A stretch of 64,000 bases of DNA from DASXAI01 sp963728985 (GTDB taxonomy: Bacteria > Actinomycetota > Acidimicrobiia > Acidimicrobiales > Ilumatobacteraceae), in NCBI GenBank assembly GCA_963728985.1, contig CAVSME010000003.1, forward strand, positions 682,001-746,000, written 5' to 3'. Position 1 is the first letter of the stretch, and each line of letters begins with the position of its first letter. This document shows, piece after piece, positions 26,806 to 35,891 of this stretch. The notes below the pieces were generated by a model. The model was not told where the DNA came from, searched no databases, and was given only the letters and a program-made list of their open reading frames with translations. The position numbers and the translations under genes were made by a program.

Positions 26806-28295
26806 ATGAACAACCTCAGACGCAACCTCGCGTGGTTGCTCTTCTCCCAGGCAGCGACGTGGCTCGTGTCGATCGCCGCGCTCCTGGTCGTGCCCCGGAT
26901 GCTGGGCGATGAGGTGTTCGGGCAGCTGAGCTTCGTCATCGTCTACATCAGCTTCTTCGACCTGCTCGGCAACCTGGGCATCAACTCCTTCCTCGTGAAG
27001 GCCATCGCCCGAGACACCAGCAGCGTCGGTCGCTACACCGTCAATGCCATCGTGCTCAAGCTCATCCTGACGACGTCCCTCCTCGTCATCGGCTTCGGCC
27101 TCGCCTTCGCACTCGGGTTCTCGCACACCACGATCGTCCTGCTCGCCCCCTTCTCGATCGGCTTGCTGATCAACGTGGTCGGCCTCACCATCGGGGCCGC
27201 TCTCACCGGATTGCAACAGATGGCCGAGTTGGCCAAGTGGAACATGCTCCAGGGCTATGTGGGTGGCCTCGGGAGCATGCTCATCCTGGTGAACCACGGC
27301 TCGCTGCTGGCCTATGCCCTGTTCTTCAACCTGGCGTTCATCATCCCGATACCCGCCAACCTGCGGAGGCTGTGGCCGCACATCCGCAAGAACCACGCCA
27401 TCGACGTCCGCGGCTGGATCGAGATCGTGAAGGGCGGCCTCCCGTTCTTCGTCCTGGCGGCGCTGATCGTCGTCTACGGCACGATCGACATACCGATGCT
27501 CCAGGCGATGACCGGGAGCGAGGAGGTCGGGTGGTACGCACGGCCTACCGGTGGGTGAGCGTCCCTGCGTTCTTCGCCGCCACCGTGGCTGGTGTCTTCT
27601 TCCCGGCGTTGTCGGCCGAGGGCGTGAAGGTGACGGCGGCCTTCACGAGCCTCGCCAACCGCGCCCTGAAGCTGGTCGTGCTGGTGGCCACCCCGGCGGC
27701 GGTCGGCATCGCCTTGATCGCCCAGCCCTTCCTGACCCTCTTGTACCACGGCGAGTTCCAGGAGGCCGTGCCGCTGCTGCGCATCCTGGCGCTCCACATC
27801 CCTGTCGTGGGCTTCGACATCATCCTCGGCGTCGTCGCGATGGCCGCCGATCGGCAGCGCAACTGGGTGATCATCAGCGTCATCGCCGCCGTGTTCAACC
27901 CGCTGCTCAACCTCGTGTTCATCCCGCAGTCACAGCACCTGTGGGGCAACGGGGCCATCGGCGCCGCCATCGTCACGGTGTTCACCGAAGTCATCCTCAT
28001 GGTCGGTGCCATCGGACTCCGGCCCAAGGGTGTGCTCGACCGGCCCACCGTCAACAGCCTGCTGCGCATCGTGCTCGCCAGCGCCACGATGGTCCCGGTC
28101 GTCGTCGCGCTGGACGGCGTGCCGCTCGGCGCCCAGATCGCGGCCGGCATGCTCATCTACGCCCTGGCGTCCTTCGTGCTGGGCACGATCTCGCTCTCCG
28201 AGCTGAAGCAGTTGCGGTCGACATCCAGCCGGGGCCCGGCGCCGGTGGTCATGGTCTCGGAGGTCCTCCTCGCCGAGGACGTCATCACCACATAG
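26806..28295 (+). CDS. Wzx-type polysaccharide flippase 1 (frameshifted as read)
   Basis: This MOP-family transporter of about 496 residues would move the lipid-linked repeat unit across the membrane. The N-terminal half opens NLAWLLFSQAATWLVSIAAL and VVPRMLGDEVFGQLSFVIVY and contains six or seven helices. The C-terminal half resumes YRWVSVPAFFAATVAGVFFP after a break at about 27540. The paralogue at 30725 reads TGGTACGCCCTCGCCTAC at this spot, so one missing base here explains the shift. The end is at a TAG at 28295. It starts a run with the RmlC-like and SAF-oxidoreductase genes. Two full-length-type flippases in one locus is unusual. Confidence 0.85.
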
Positions 28296-28398
28296 GGACG
28301 TGGGAATGACGCCCGCGGTCGGTCATCTGGCCCATGGTGTGGCCGATTGGTTGCTCGTACACTTCGCTCGAAGGGTTCCTGTGGAAAGGCGGCCGAAG

Positions 28399-28962
28399 AT
28401 GATCTTCACCGAAACGGCGCTCAAGGGTGCCTTCATCATCGACATCGAGCGTCGCGGCGACGATCGAGGTTACTTCGCTCGTGTGTTCTGCCAAGAAGAG
28501 TTCGCCGAGCACGGTCTGAAGCCCGTCATTGCGCAAGCCAACATCGCGTACAACGCGAAGAAGGGCACGCTGCGCGGGATGCACTTCCAGTTCCCGCCGC
28601 ACGCCGAAACCAAGCTGGTGCGCTGCACTCGCGGCGCCATCCTCGACATCATCGTCGATCTGCGGCCCGAGAGCCCGACGTATCTGCAGCATATCGCCGT
28701 TGAATTGAGCAATGCCAACCAGCGCGCGCTGTATGTCCCGGAGCGCTTTGGGCACGGCTACCAGGCGCTCGAAGACGACACGGAGACGAGCTACCAGGTC
28801 GGCGAGTTCTATGCCCCCAAGTACGAGGGTGGTCTCCGGTTCGACGACCCGCGCCTTGGCCTCGAATGGCCGCTGCCAGTCGGCGAGATGTCCCGGAAGG
28901 ACGAGGGCTGGACCATGCTCGATGAGTACGGGGCCGAGCTGCGGCGGCGCATGACCCTATGA
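28399..28962 (+). CDS. rfbC: dTDP-4-dehydrorhamnose 3,5-epimerase-like (RmlC family)
   Basis: A 187-residue cupin. It has DDRGYFARVFCQEEF, the active-site stretch GTLRGMHFQFPPHAETKLVR (the His of MHFQ is the general base region), AILDIIVDLRPESPTY and YVPERFGHGYQALED, all RmlC signatures. It would epimerise a 4-keto-6-deoxy sugar nucleotide at C3 and/or C5. RmlA, B and D are absent from the window, so the substrate may be another 4-ketosugar, such as one derived from the CDP-glucose made by the cytidylyltransferase here. AAAGG lies nine bases before the ATG at 28399. Confidence 0.85.
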   Translation: MIFTETALKGAFIIDIERRGDDRGYFARVFCQEEFAEHGLKPVIAQANIAYNAKKGTLRGMHFQFPPHAETKLVRCTRGAILDIIVDLRPESPTYLQHIAVELSNANQRALYVPERFGHGYQALEDDTETSYQVGEFYAPKYEGGLRFDDPRLGLEWPLPVGEMSRKDEGWTMLDEYGAELRRRMTL

Positions 28963-29006
28963 ACATCTTTCCCACGAACCGATCTGGCGACGGCCTGGAG
29001 GAAAAC

Positions 29007-30358
29007 ATGATCATCGTTGACAATGCTCTCCGTGCCCGCGAGGCGGCGGGCACCCCGATCCGCGTCGGCATGGTGGGGGCCGGCTTCATGGGCCAGGGCC
29101 TGACCAACCAGATCACCAACAGCGTGCCCGGCATGCGCATGGCCGCCGTGTACAATCGCCGCCCTGAGCGGGCCGAGCATGTCTACCGCTACTCGGGCTT
29201 CGACGACATCGTCCGGGTGGACAGCCAAAGCGACTTCGACGCCGCGGTGCGCCGGGGCGCCGGCGTCGTGGCCGAGGATCCGTTCCTCTTGTGCCGGTCC
29301 GACGAGATCGACGTCATCATCGACGTGACCGGCTCGGTCGAGTTCGGTGCCCGCGTGATCCTTGAGGCCTTCGCCCACGGCAAGCACGTCGTGCTCATGA
29401 ACGCCGAGGTCGACGCCACGATCGGGCCGATCCTGCAGACCTACGCCCGCCGGTACGGCGTGACGCTGTCGGCGTGTGACGGCGACGAGCCCGGCCTCCA
29501 GATGAACCTGGTCCGCTGGGTCCAGGGCCTCGGCCTGATCCCGCGTCTCGTTGGCAACGTCAAGGGCCTGCAGGACCCCTACCGCAACCCGACGACCCAG
29601 CAGGGCTGGGCCGAGCGGTGGGGCCAGAACGCGGCCATGGTGACGTCGTTCGCCGATGGTTCGAAGATCAGCTTCGAGCAGTCGATCGTGGCCAATGCCA
29701 CGGGCTTCAAGGTGCTCAGCCGGGGGATGTCGCGGGGCGGGTGTACGACGGCTCCATCATGGACATCCACCAGCTCTACGACCTGGATCAGCTCCGCGAG
29801 CTGGGCGGCGCCGTGGACTACACCGTGGGGCCGGCGGGCGTGAAGATCTTCGTCCTGGCCGAGCACGCCGATCCCAAACAGCGCCACTACCTCGAGCTGT
29901 ACAAGATGGGCGAAGGGCCGCTGTACCCGTTCTGGGTGCCCTACCACCTCGTCCACTTCGAGACGCCGAGCTCGATCGCCCGGGTCGTGCTGTTCGGCGA
30001 CAACCTCGCCCCACCGCTGGCCGGTCCGGTCGTGGAGGTGGCGGCCGTCGCCAAGCGGGATCTCGTCGCCGGTGAGGTGCTCGACGAGTACGGGATGTAC
30101 ACGACCTACGGCGAGGCCACCAACGTGGAGGAGATGAGCTCGAAGCGCTACCTCCCGGAAGGACTCGTCGAGGGCTGCCAGCTGGTGCGCCCGATCCCCA
30201 AGGACCGGGTGATCACCTACGACGACGTCATCCTCCCGAAAGGTCGCATCGCCGACCAACTGCGGGCCGAGCAGTACCGCCACTTCCGGGCCGAGACGTG
30301 GCTCGAGGAGCGGCTGGCGGCGCCCGAGCGCCAGGGTGAGCTGGTCGCCGGGTCCTGA
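29007..30358 (+). CDS. NAD(P)-dependent oxidoreductase with SAF-like C-terminal domain (frameshifted as read)
   Basis: A protein of about 450 residues. The N-terminal Rossmann domain has IRVGMVGAGFMGQGLTNQI and DEIDVIIDVTGSVEFGA, and resembles homoserine-dehydrogenase-like oxidoreductases. CDGDEPGLQMNLVRW marks the catalytic domain. After a break near 29725 (a G-rich tract) the second frame carries GRVYDGSIMDIHQLYD and a C-terminal SAF-type domain (AVAKRDLVAGEVLDEYGMYT, KDRVITYDDVILPKG). Such proteins are found beside RmlC-like enzymes in glycan loci. ATG 29007 has GGAGG five bases upstream and is preferred to ATG 28959, which overlaps the rfbC stop. The reaction is unknown. Confidence 0.72.
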
Positions 30359-30724
30359 GGGACCCCAGACACGCCCGAGCGAGCCCCACGGCGGGCGGGG
30401 CCGTGGCCATAAGGCGCTCCTCACTCCGCCTGACGACGGGGCAGAGCGCGTTCCATGGGGGCGTCCTTGCTCGGCTGACGACGGGGCTGACGGACACGCG
30501 GCGGTGACCGCGCCCCGCTCACGGCCAACACGACGGTCCGATCGACCTAAAGCCAGGCGACCGCCCGCGCCTTACAGTTGATCTCGCAACCACACGAGCG
30601 GAAACACGAGTGACGACAACAGGACTCAGGCGGAGGATCCAGGATGAGGTCGGCACGGGACCGGGTGTCCGATTCGCGGTGCAGCGCCCGACCTCGACGG
30701 CAACCTCCTGACCGGTACGCGGCC
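30359..30724. other. Intergenic region upstream of flippase 2
   Basis: These 366 bases hold no credible gene. A GC hairpin (arms 30386-30392 and 30400-30406, 7-base loop) follows the oxidoreductase stop and could end that transcript, but it has no T run. Two copies of CTGACGACGGGGC lie about 40 bases apart (about 30432 and 30476). The element at 30542-30578 shared with flippase 1 is the likely promoter. Confidence 0.5.
30542..30578 (+). promoter_or_regulatory. Conserved upstream element of flippase 2 (with TACAGT -10 candidate)
   Basis: The block beginning TCGACCTAAAGCC (30542-30561) matches 26677-26696 at 17 of 20 bases. TACAGT at 30573-30578 lies at the same 31-base offset as TACGCT in the other copy. 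The leader to the flippase ATG is about 145 bases. Confidence 0.45.
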
Positions 30725-32274
30725 ATGAGTCACCAGATCAAGAAGAACCTGGCCTGGCTGCTCATCTGCCAAGCGGCGACGTTCATGGTTTCGGTCGCGA
30801 TCCTCCTCGTCGTGCCACGCATCGTCGGTGAGGAGACATTCGGCCAACTGAGCTTCGCCATCGTGTTCGTCGGCTTCCTCGATCTACTCGTCAACATGGG
30901 TACAGGCACGTACTTGATCAAGGTCATCGCTCGCGATCCGAACGCCGCCGGACGGTACGTGGCCAACGCGATCGCACTCAAGGCGGTTCTGGCTACCGTC
31001 CTCATCACTGCCGGAATCGGGCTGGCCTTCCTCGTGGACATGCCGGGGACGACCAAGTGGATCATCGCCGCCTACTGCCTCGGCATGGCGATCAACGTCG
31101 TCGGCTTTACCATCGGCGCCGGACTGACCGGCCTCCAGCTCCTCGCCGGCGTTGCTCGCTGGAACATGGTCCAAGGTGTTGTGGGCGGGCTCCTGAGCCT
31201 GCTCGTCTCTACGTACGGCTCGATCGTCGTCGCTTCGTTCGTCATGGCCCTGTCGTTCCTCATCCCCATTCCGGCCAACCTGCGCAAGCTCTGGCCCTAC
31301 CTCAAAGCCGACCACAAGCTCCGATTCCGGCTGGCGATCGAGATCTTGAAGGGCGGAGTCCCGTTCTTCATCCTCGCCGCGCTGCTGGTCGTGTACGGCA
31401 CGATCGACATTCCCATCCTCCAGGCCCTGACGAGCTCAGACGAAGTCGGGTGGTACGCCCTCGCCTACCGATGGGTCGGCATTCCCGCCTTGTTCGCCGT
31501 CACGGTGGCGACTGCCTTCTTCCCCGCCCTGTCAGCCGAGGGAGCCGGCTCGAGCGCGGCTTTCACGTCGCTGGCCAACCGGGCCTTGCGGCTCGTTGTC
31601 TTCGTCGCCACACCCGCCGCCATCGGGATCGCACTGGTGGCCCAGCCGTTCCTCGACCTGCTCTATCACGGCGAGTTCAACCAGGCCGTGCCGCTCTTGC
31701 GGATCCTGGCCATCCACATCCCGGTCGTCGGCCTCGACGTCATCCTCGGATCGACGGTCATGGCCGCCGACCGTCAGCGCCAGTGGGTTCGGGTGAGTGT
31801 GGTGGCGTCGCTGTTCAATCCGCTCCTCAACCTCGTCGCGATTCCTTGGTCGCAGGGAGCGTTCGGCAACGGTGCCATCGGCGCGGCCATCGTCACGGTC
31901 GTCACCGAGCTGATGCTGATGGTGGGCGCGATCAGCCTCCGACCGGCAGGCGTGCTCGACCGGATGACGATCAATGCGCTCTTGCGCATGCTGCTGGCCA
32001 GTCTCACCATGGTGCCAGTCGTGCTCGCGCTGGGGTCGGCCCCCTCGGCGTCCTCGTCCTGGGCGGCATGATCACCTACGCCCTCGCCTCTCTGGCCCTG
32101 CGCACGATCTCGCTGGGCGAGTTGCGCCGGTGGACCAGTGGAGGTCTGCGGCGGGGACGCTCCGGAGGCGGCCCGCTGGTGGACACTCCCCTCGATGACA
32201 TTCCTGTCCTCGCCACGTCCATGCTCGGCCCGGTCCTCGAGTCCGTTCCCCTGAGCGAATCCGACCGATCCTGA
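30725..32274 (+). CDS. Wzx-type polysaccharide flippase 2 (frameshifted near 3' end as read)
   Basis: This MOP-family flippase of about 516 residues is clearly paralogous to the one at 26806: NLAWLLICQAATFMVSVAIL, VVPRIVGEETFGQLSFAIVF, YGTIDIPILQALTSSDEVGW and YHGEFNQAVPLLRILAIHIP align with only conservative changes. The frame is intact to about 32037. A missing G in CTGGGGTCGGCC then shifts into the frame carrying GPLGVLVLGGMITYALAS and the C-terminal cytoplasmic tail ending ESVPLSESDRS. The ATG at 30725 begins MSHQIKKN; the frame is open to 30644 without conservation. A GT2 gene follows 36 bases later. Confidence 0.87.
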
Positions 32275-32310
32275 CCCCCCGGCACCAACCGAGAAAGTGA
32301 AGCAGCCCCA

Positions 32311-33297
32311 ATGCCCGAGAAGGTTTCCGTCCTCATCTGCACTCGTGACCGTCCGGATACGGTCGGGCAGGCAGTCGAGAGCGTCGCGCTGTGCGACTAC
32401 CCAGAGTTCGACATCCATGTCATGGACCAGAGCACGACGACGGCGACCCGTGACATCGTCGATCAGCTGGCCGACCGGTTCGCGGCCAAGTGCCCGATCG
32501 TGTACCACCACCTTGACAGGGCCGGGCTCTCGCGGGCCTACAACACGGGCATGCGGGTCTCTGACGGGCCGATCATCGCGTGCACCGACGACGACGTCAT
32601 CGTGCCGACGGACTGGCTCACGTGCATCGTCGAGGCCTTCGACGACGATCCCGAGGTTGGGCTCCTCTACGGTCAGGTCCTGGTGCCCGAGAGCCTCAAG
32701 GAGCTCGCCGGGACAGACACCGTCGTACCAGCACTGACCCGAGAGAGCACGGTCCAGATGCACCAGCGCCACCGCAACTTCCGGGTCTGGGGCATGGGCG
32801 CGGACATGGCGATGCGCCGCTCGATGCTCGAAGACGTCTCCGGCTTCGACGAGGCGCTCGGCGGCGGCGCGCCGCTGCGGTCGTCGCAGGACTTCGACTT
32901 CGCGTTCCGCGTCTACCGCGCCGGGTATGCCGTGCGCCTCGACCACCGTGTGAAGGTCGACCACTACGGCAGCCGTACTGCGGAGCAGTGGCCGGGCACG
33001 TTGCGCAACTACGGCATCGGTGACGGCGCGTTCTACAGCAAGCACATCCGCTGCGGCGACACCCTCGCGCTGCGGCTCCTCGTCTGGCAATTCGGCTGGG
33101 TCTCGCGCTCGTGGGTGGCACGCTGCGTGCGCGAACGTCGCCCGATGGCGCCGGACGACTACGGCCGGAACCTCATGACCGGCATCCGGATGGGCGCCCG
33201 CTTCGATGTGGATAAGGAGCGCCGCCTCTACATCGAGACCGCCAAGGCCCGCATCGACGTCACCGAGGCGAACGCCGTCACCGGAGTGGTCCGCTAG
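32311..33297 (+). CDS. GT2-family glycosyltransferase
   Basis: An intact 328-residue enzyme. It has the GT-A opening VSVLICTRDRPDTVGQAVES, acceptor/donor loop GLSRAYNTGMRVSDGPIIAC, and metal-binding Asp triplet DDD (93-95) in CTDDDVIVPTDWL. GMGADMAMRRSMLEDVSGFD and SSQDFDFAFRVYRAG match the C-terminal acceptor region, where the second conserved acid lies. No membrane helices are seen, so it is a soluble or peripheral inverting transferase acting on lipid-linked acceptors. It lies 36 bases after flippase 2 and converges on the aldo/keto reductase gene. Confidence 0.87.
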   Translation: MPEKVSVLICTRDRPDTVGQAVESVALCDYPEFDIHVMDQSTTTATRDIVDQLADRFAAKCPIVYHHLDRAGLSRAYNTGMRVSDGPIIACTDDDVIVPTDWLTCIVEAFDDDPEVGLLYGQVLVPESLKELAGTDTVVPALTRESTVQMHQRHRNFRVWGMGADMAMRRSMLEDVSGFDEALGGGAPLRSSQDFDFAFRVYRAGYAVRLDHRVKVDHYGSRTAEQWPGTLRNYGIGDGAFYSKHIRCGDTLALRLLVWQFGWVSRSWVARCVRERRPMAPDDYGRNLMTGIRMGARFDVDKERRLYIETAKARIDVTEANAVTGVVR

Positions 33298-34304
33298 GCT
33301 ACCGCGGGCGAGGAGGACGAAGGGAGCGAGGGCGGCGCGTTCCTCCTCGGCCAGCGGCCGAGCCGACGCCGCTTCGAGGATCTCGCTGAGGTGCGTGGAC
33401 AAGCTCATGCCCACGATCGTCACGGAGATGGCCGGCGTGCCGAGGTTGAACTGGAGCGCCAACTCGCGTCGTGATCGTCCCAGGCGGTCGGCCACCGCCC
33501 GGAAGTCCACGATAGCTCCCAGTCCGGCGTCTGGGCCTGCAGCTCGGCTTCTGGCCGGTTTCCCACCAGCAGCCCGGCGGCGAAGCACGAGCGCGAGATC
33601 ACCCCGAACCCCGACCTCGCCGCCGCTGGCAACACCGTCGCCATGGCCGCCTGATCGATGACGCTGAAGGGCAGCTGGAGCGACGTGATCGACGGGTGGC
33701 GGCCGACGTGCTCGGCGTCCGTAGCCGTGTCGGCGGCGATGCCGTAGTGGCGGATCTTGCCCTGAGCCTTCAAACGGTCGAGCGTCGGAACGAACTCGCC
33801 GGCGTCGATGACCGCCGTCGGCGGGCTGTGCAGCTGGTAGATGTCGATGTAGTCGGTGCCGAGGCGGCGCAGGCTGCCTTCGACGGCGCGAGCGAGGTAT
33901 TCGGGCCGGAAGTCCTGCGGGAGCGGCGCCCCTCCACCGCCGCCACCGCCGCCGCCCTCGGCGCGCTTGACGCCAAGGGCCCGCACGACGGGCGCCGCAA
34001 CCGGCTTGAGACGGGCCAGCATCCGCGCCTGGGTGCTCTGGAGGTAGCCGCCCTTCGTGGCCAGCACCACATCGGCGCGATATGACCGGAGGGCCTTGCC
34101 CACCAGGACCTCGCTCTGCCCCTGCGAGTACCAGTCCGACGTGTCGAAGAGGTTGATCCCGGCGTCGTGGGCGCGGCGCAGCAGATCGATCTGGTCGCCC
34201 CGGGAGGACGTGGCCGAGAACATCCCGCCGATGCGGGAACACCCGACGCCGATCATCGAGGCCACGATGCCGGTGGTCCCGAATTCGCGAAGCGCGACGG
34301 TCAC
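33294..34304 (-). CDS. Aldo/keto reductase with poly-Gly insertion (frameshifted as read)
   Basis: The N-terminal frame shows the AKR barrel: LREFGTTGIVASMIGVGCSR, GINLFDTSDWYSQGQSEVLV (Asp and Tyr of the catalytic tetrad), VVLATKGGY (Lys) and DYIDIYQLHSPP (His). Nine consecutive Gly codons (about 33930-33956) interrupt the loop before PLPQDFRPEYL. A break near 33520 leads to the frame with FRAVADRLGRSRRELALQFN and VGMSLSTHLSEILEAASA. That frame has no stop before the convergent GT2 gene, so the end is uncertain; I place it at a TAG (33294-33296) reachable by one more shift. ATGA overlap with the upstream GMC gene indicates co-translation and possibly a shared sugar substrate. Confidence 0.75.
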
Positions 34305-35783
34305 GCGGGGGCCTTGAGGTCAGCGGCGAGCCGGGTGACGGCACGAGCAGCGAGTGCCATCGCTGTGAGCGTGGGGTTCTTCTCCGTGTTGGTGGTGAAG
34401 CAACTGGCGTCGGCCACGACGAGGTTGGGAATATCGAACGGGCGGTTCCACTCGTTCAGCACGCCGTGCTCGGGCGAGCGATGCATCCGTGCCGTACCGC
34501 CGTAGTGGACCGCGGCACCTGGTTGGAGCTGCGGCGTCACGGCGTCCAGCACGCAGCGGTAGCCGGCGTCGGCCATGAGCTCGACGAGGTGCTGGCGGCT
34601 GGCGGTGATCGTCTCGACCTCGTTCTCTGCGAAGCGGATGGTGACTTCGAGTTGCGGGAGGCCGAACTCGTCCACCGCCGTGGCATGAGGCCGGACGCAA
34701 TGCTCAGGCATAGGCCGCATCGTGCCGAAGACCTGGACGCCGACGTGGCGGGTCTTCAGCGGGGTCAGCGACAGGATGCGATCGCCCGGGCTCGACAGCC
34801 CGAGTGTCCACGACGTGGCGAGGAGTGGCTCTGACTCGTCGTACGGGCGGCGGGTGAGGTAGGCCGCCGGCGACAGCCGGCTCACCGGGCGATCGGTGAC
34901 GAAGCTCCACCACTCCTTCGGATGGTCGTGCAAGAAGCGGCCGAGGAGACCGTGCGTGTTCCCGAGGCCGTCGGGGAAGTCGGGGCAGGCGGAGTCGAAC
35001 AGCAGCTTGGTGGAGTGCAGCGCGCCGCACGCAACGACCACGGCGTCCGCCTCCAGGCGGTGCTCCGCACCTGCAGCGCGATCGACGTACACGACCGCCT
35101 CGATGCGGCGCTGGCGGCCGGACCATTCGAGACGGAGGGCGTGGGCGCCGGCGCGAAGCTCGAAGTCCGAAGACGCCGCCAGCTTCCGCACAATGCCGGC
35201 GTAGCTGTTGAAGGCCGTGCCCCGCCGGGCGACGAGCCATGGTGGTCCGTCGGCCAGAGGCAAGATGGTCAGGCCCTGGCCCCGCTTGGCCACGATGGTG
35301 GCGACCCGCTCCCAGTCGGCGGGAAGAGCACGGATGTGGGCCGGGCAACCCGCCGGCAGCGCGGCCACGTCGTTGACGCCGGCGGTCATGTCCACCAGCC
35401 GCTCGGCCACGGCGTAGAAGGGGGCGAGGTCGCTGTAGCCGAGTGGCCAGCGGTAGCGCTCGTGCAACCGCTCGCCTTCGGTGAAGTCGGCCGGGGCGAA
35501 GCGGGGCACGGCGCCTGTCCACTGGTTCGAGAGGCCGCCCAGCGCGTGGTTGAAGGTCCACAGCGTGGCCGGATCGCCTCCGGCCACGAACGCACCCGTC
35601 GCCGGCTCGACGGGATCGCCCTTGCGCAGCACGTTGCGTCCCGCCGCGGACGAGCAACCCCGCGGGCGGCTTGCTACCCGACTCCAGCATGATCGTGGGC
35701 ACGCCGAGATGCACGAGCTCGTGCGCCGCGGTGGCCCCGGCCGGACCACTGCCGATGACCACCACCCGTCGTTGAGCTGACAT
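34301..35783 (-). CDS. GMC-family FAD oxidoreductase (frameshifted as read)
   Basis: A protein of about 493 residues. The N-terminus has RVVVIGSGPAGATAAHELVH for FAD binding; a break near 35655 leads into the long frame. GGLSNQWTG, VVVACGALHSTKLLFDS and the C-terminal VHYGGTARMHRSPEHGV, IPNLVVADASCF and NPTLTAMALAARAV are GMC_oxred_C signatures; the His of VHYGGT and the Asn of NPT are at the usual catalytic positions. Members oxidise alcohols and sugars. It forms a four-base overlapping pair with the downstream aldo/keto reductase. The ATG at 35783 is chosen because MSAQRRVVVIGSG is the natural N-terminus. Confidence 0.8.
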
Positions 35784-35891
35784 TGCCGTGCGCCTTGTCC
35801 CTACGCCTTCCGGGCCCGGCGGCGGGAGCCCGCCGGGTCGGACAGGACGGTATCTCAACCGCCCGGCGATGCTCGCCCTCGGCGCTGCGAT

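Noticed and set aside
31774..34344. An 856-codon open frame on the minus strand
   Set aside because: It is the aldo/keto reductase C-terminal frame running on antisense through the GT2 and flippase genes. GC-rich DNA gives long antisense frames, and beyond the reductase part there is no family similarity.
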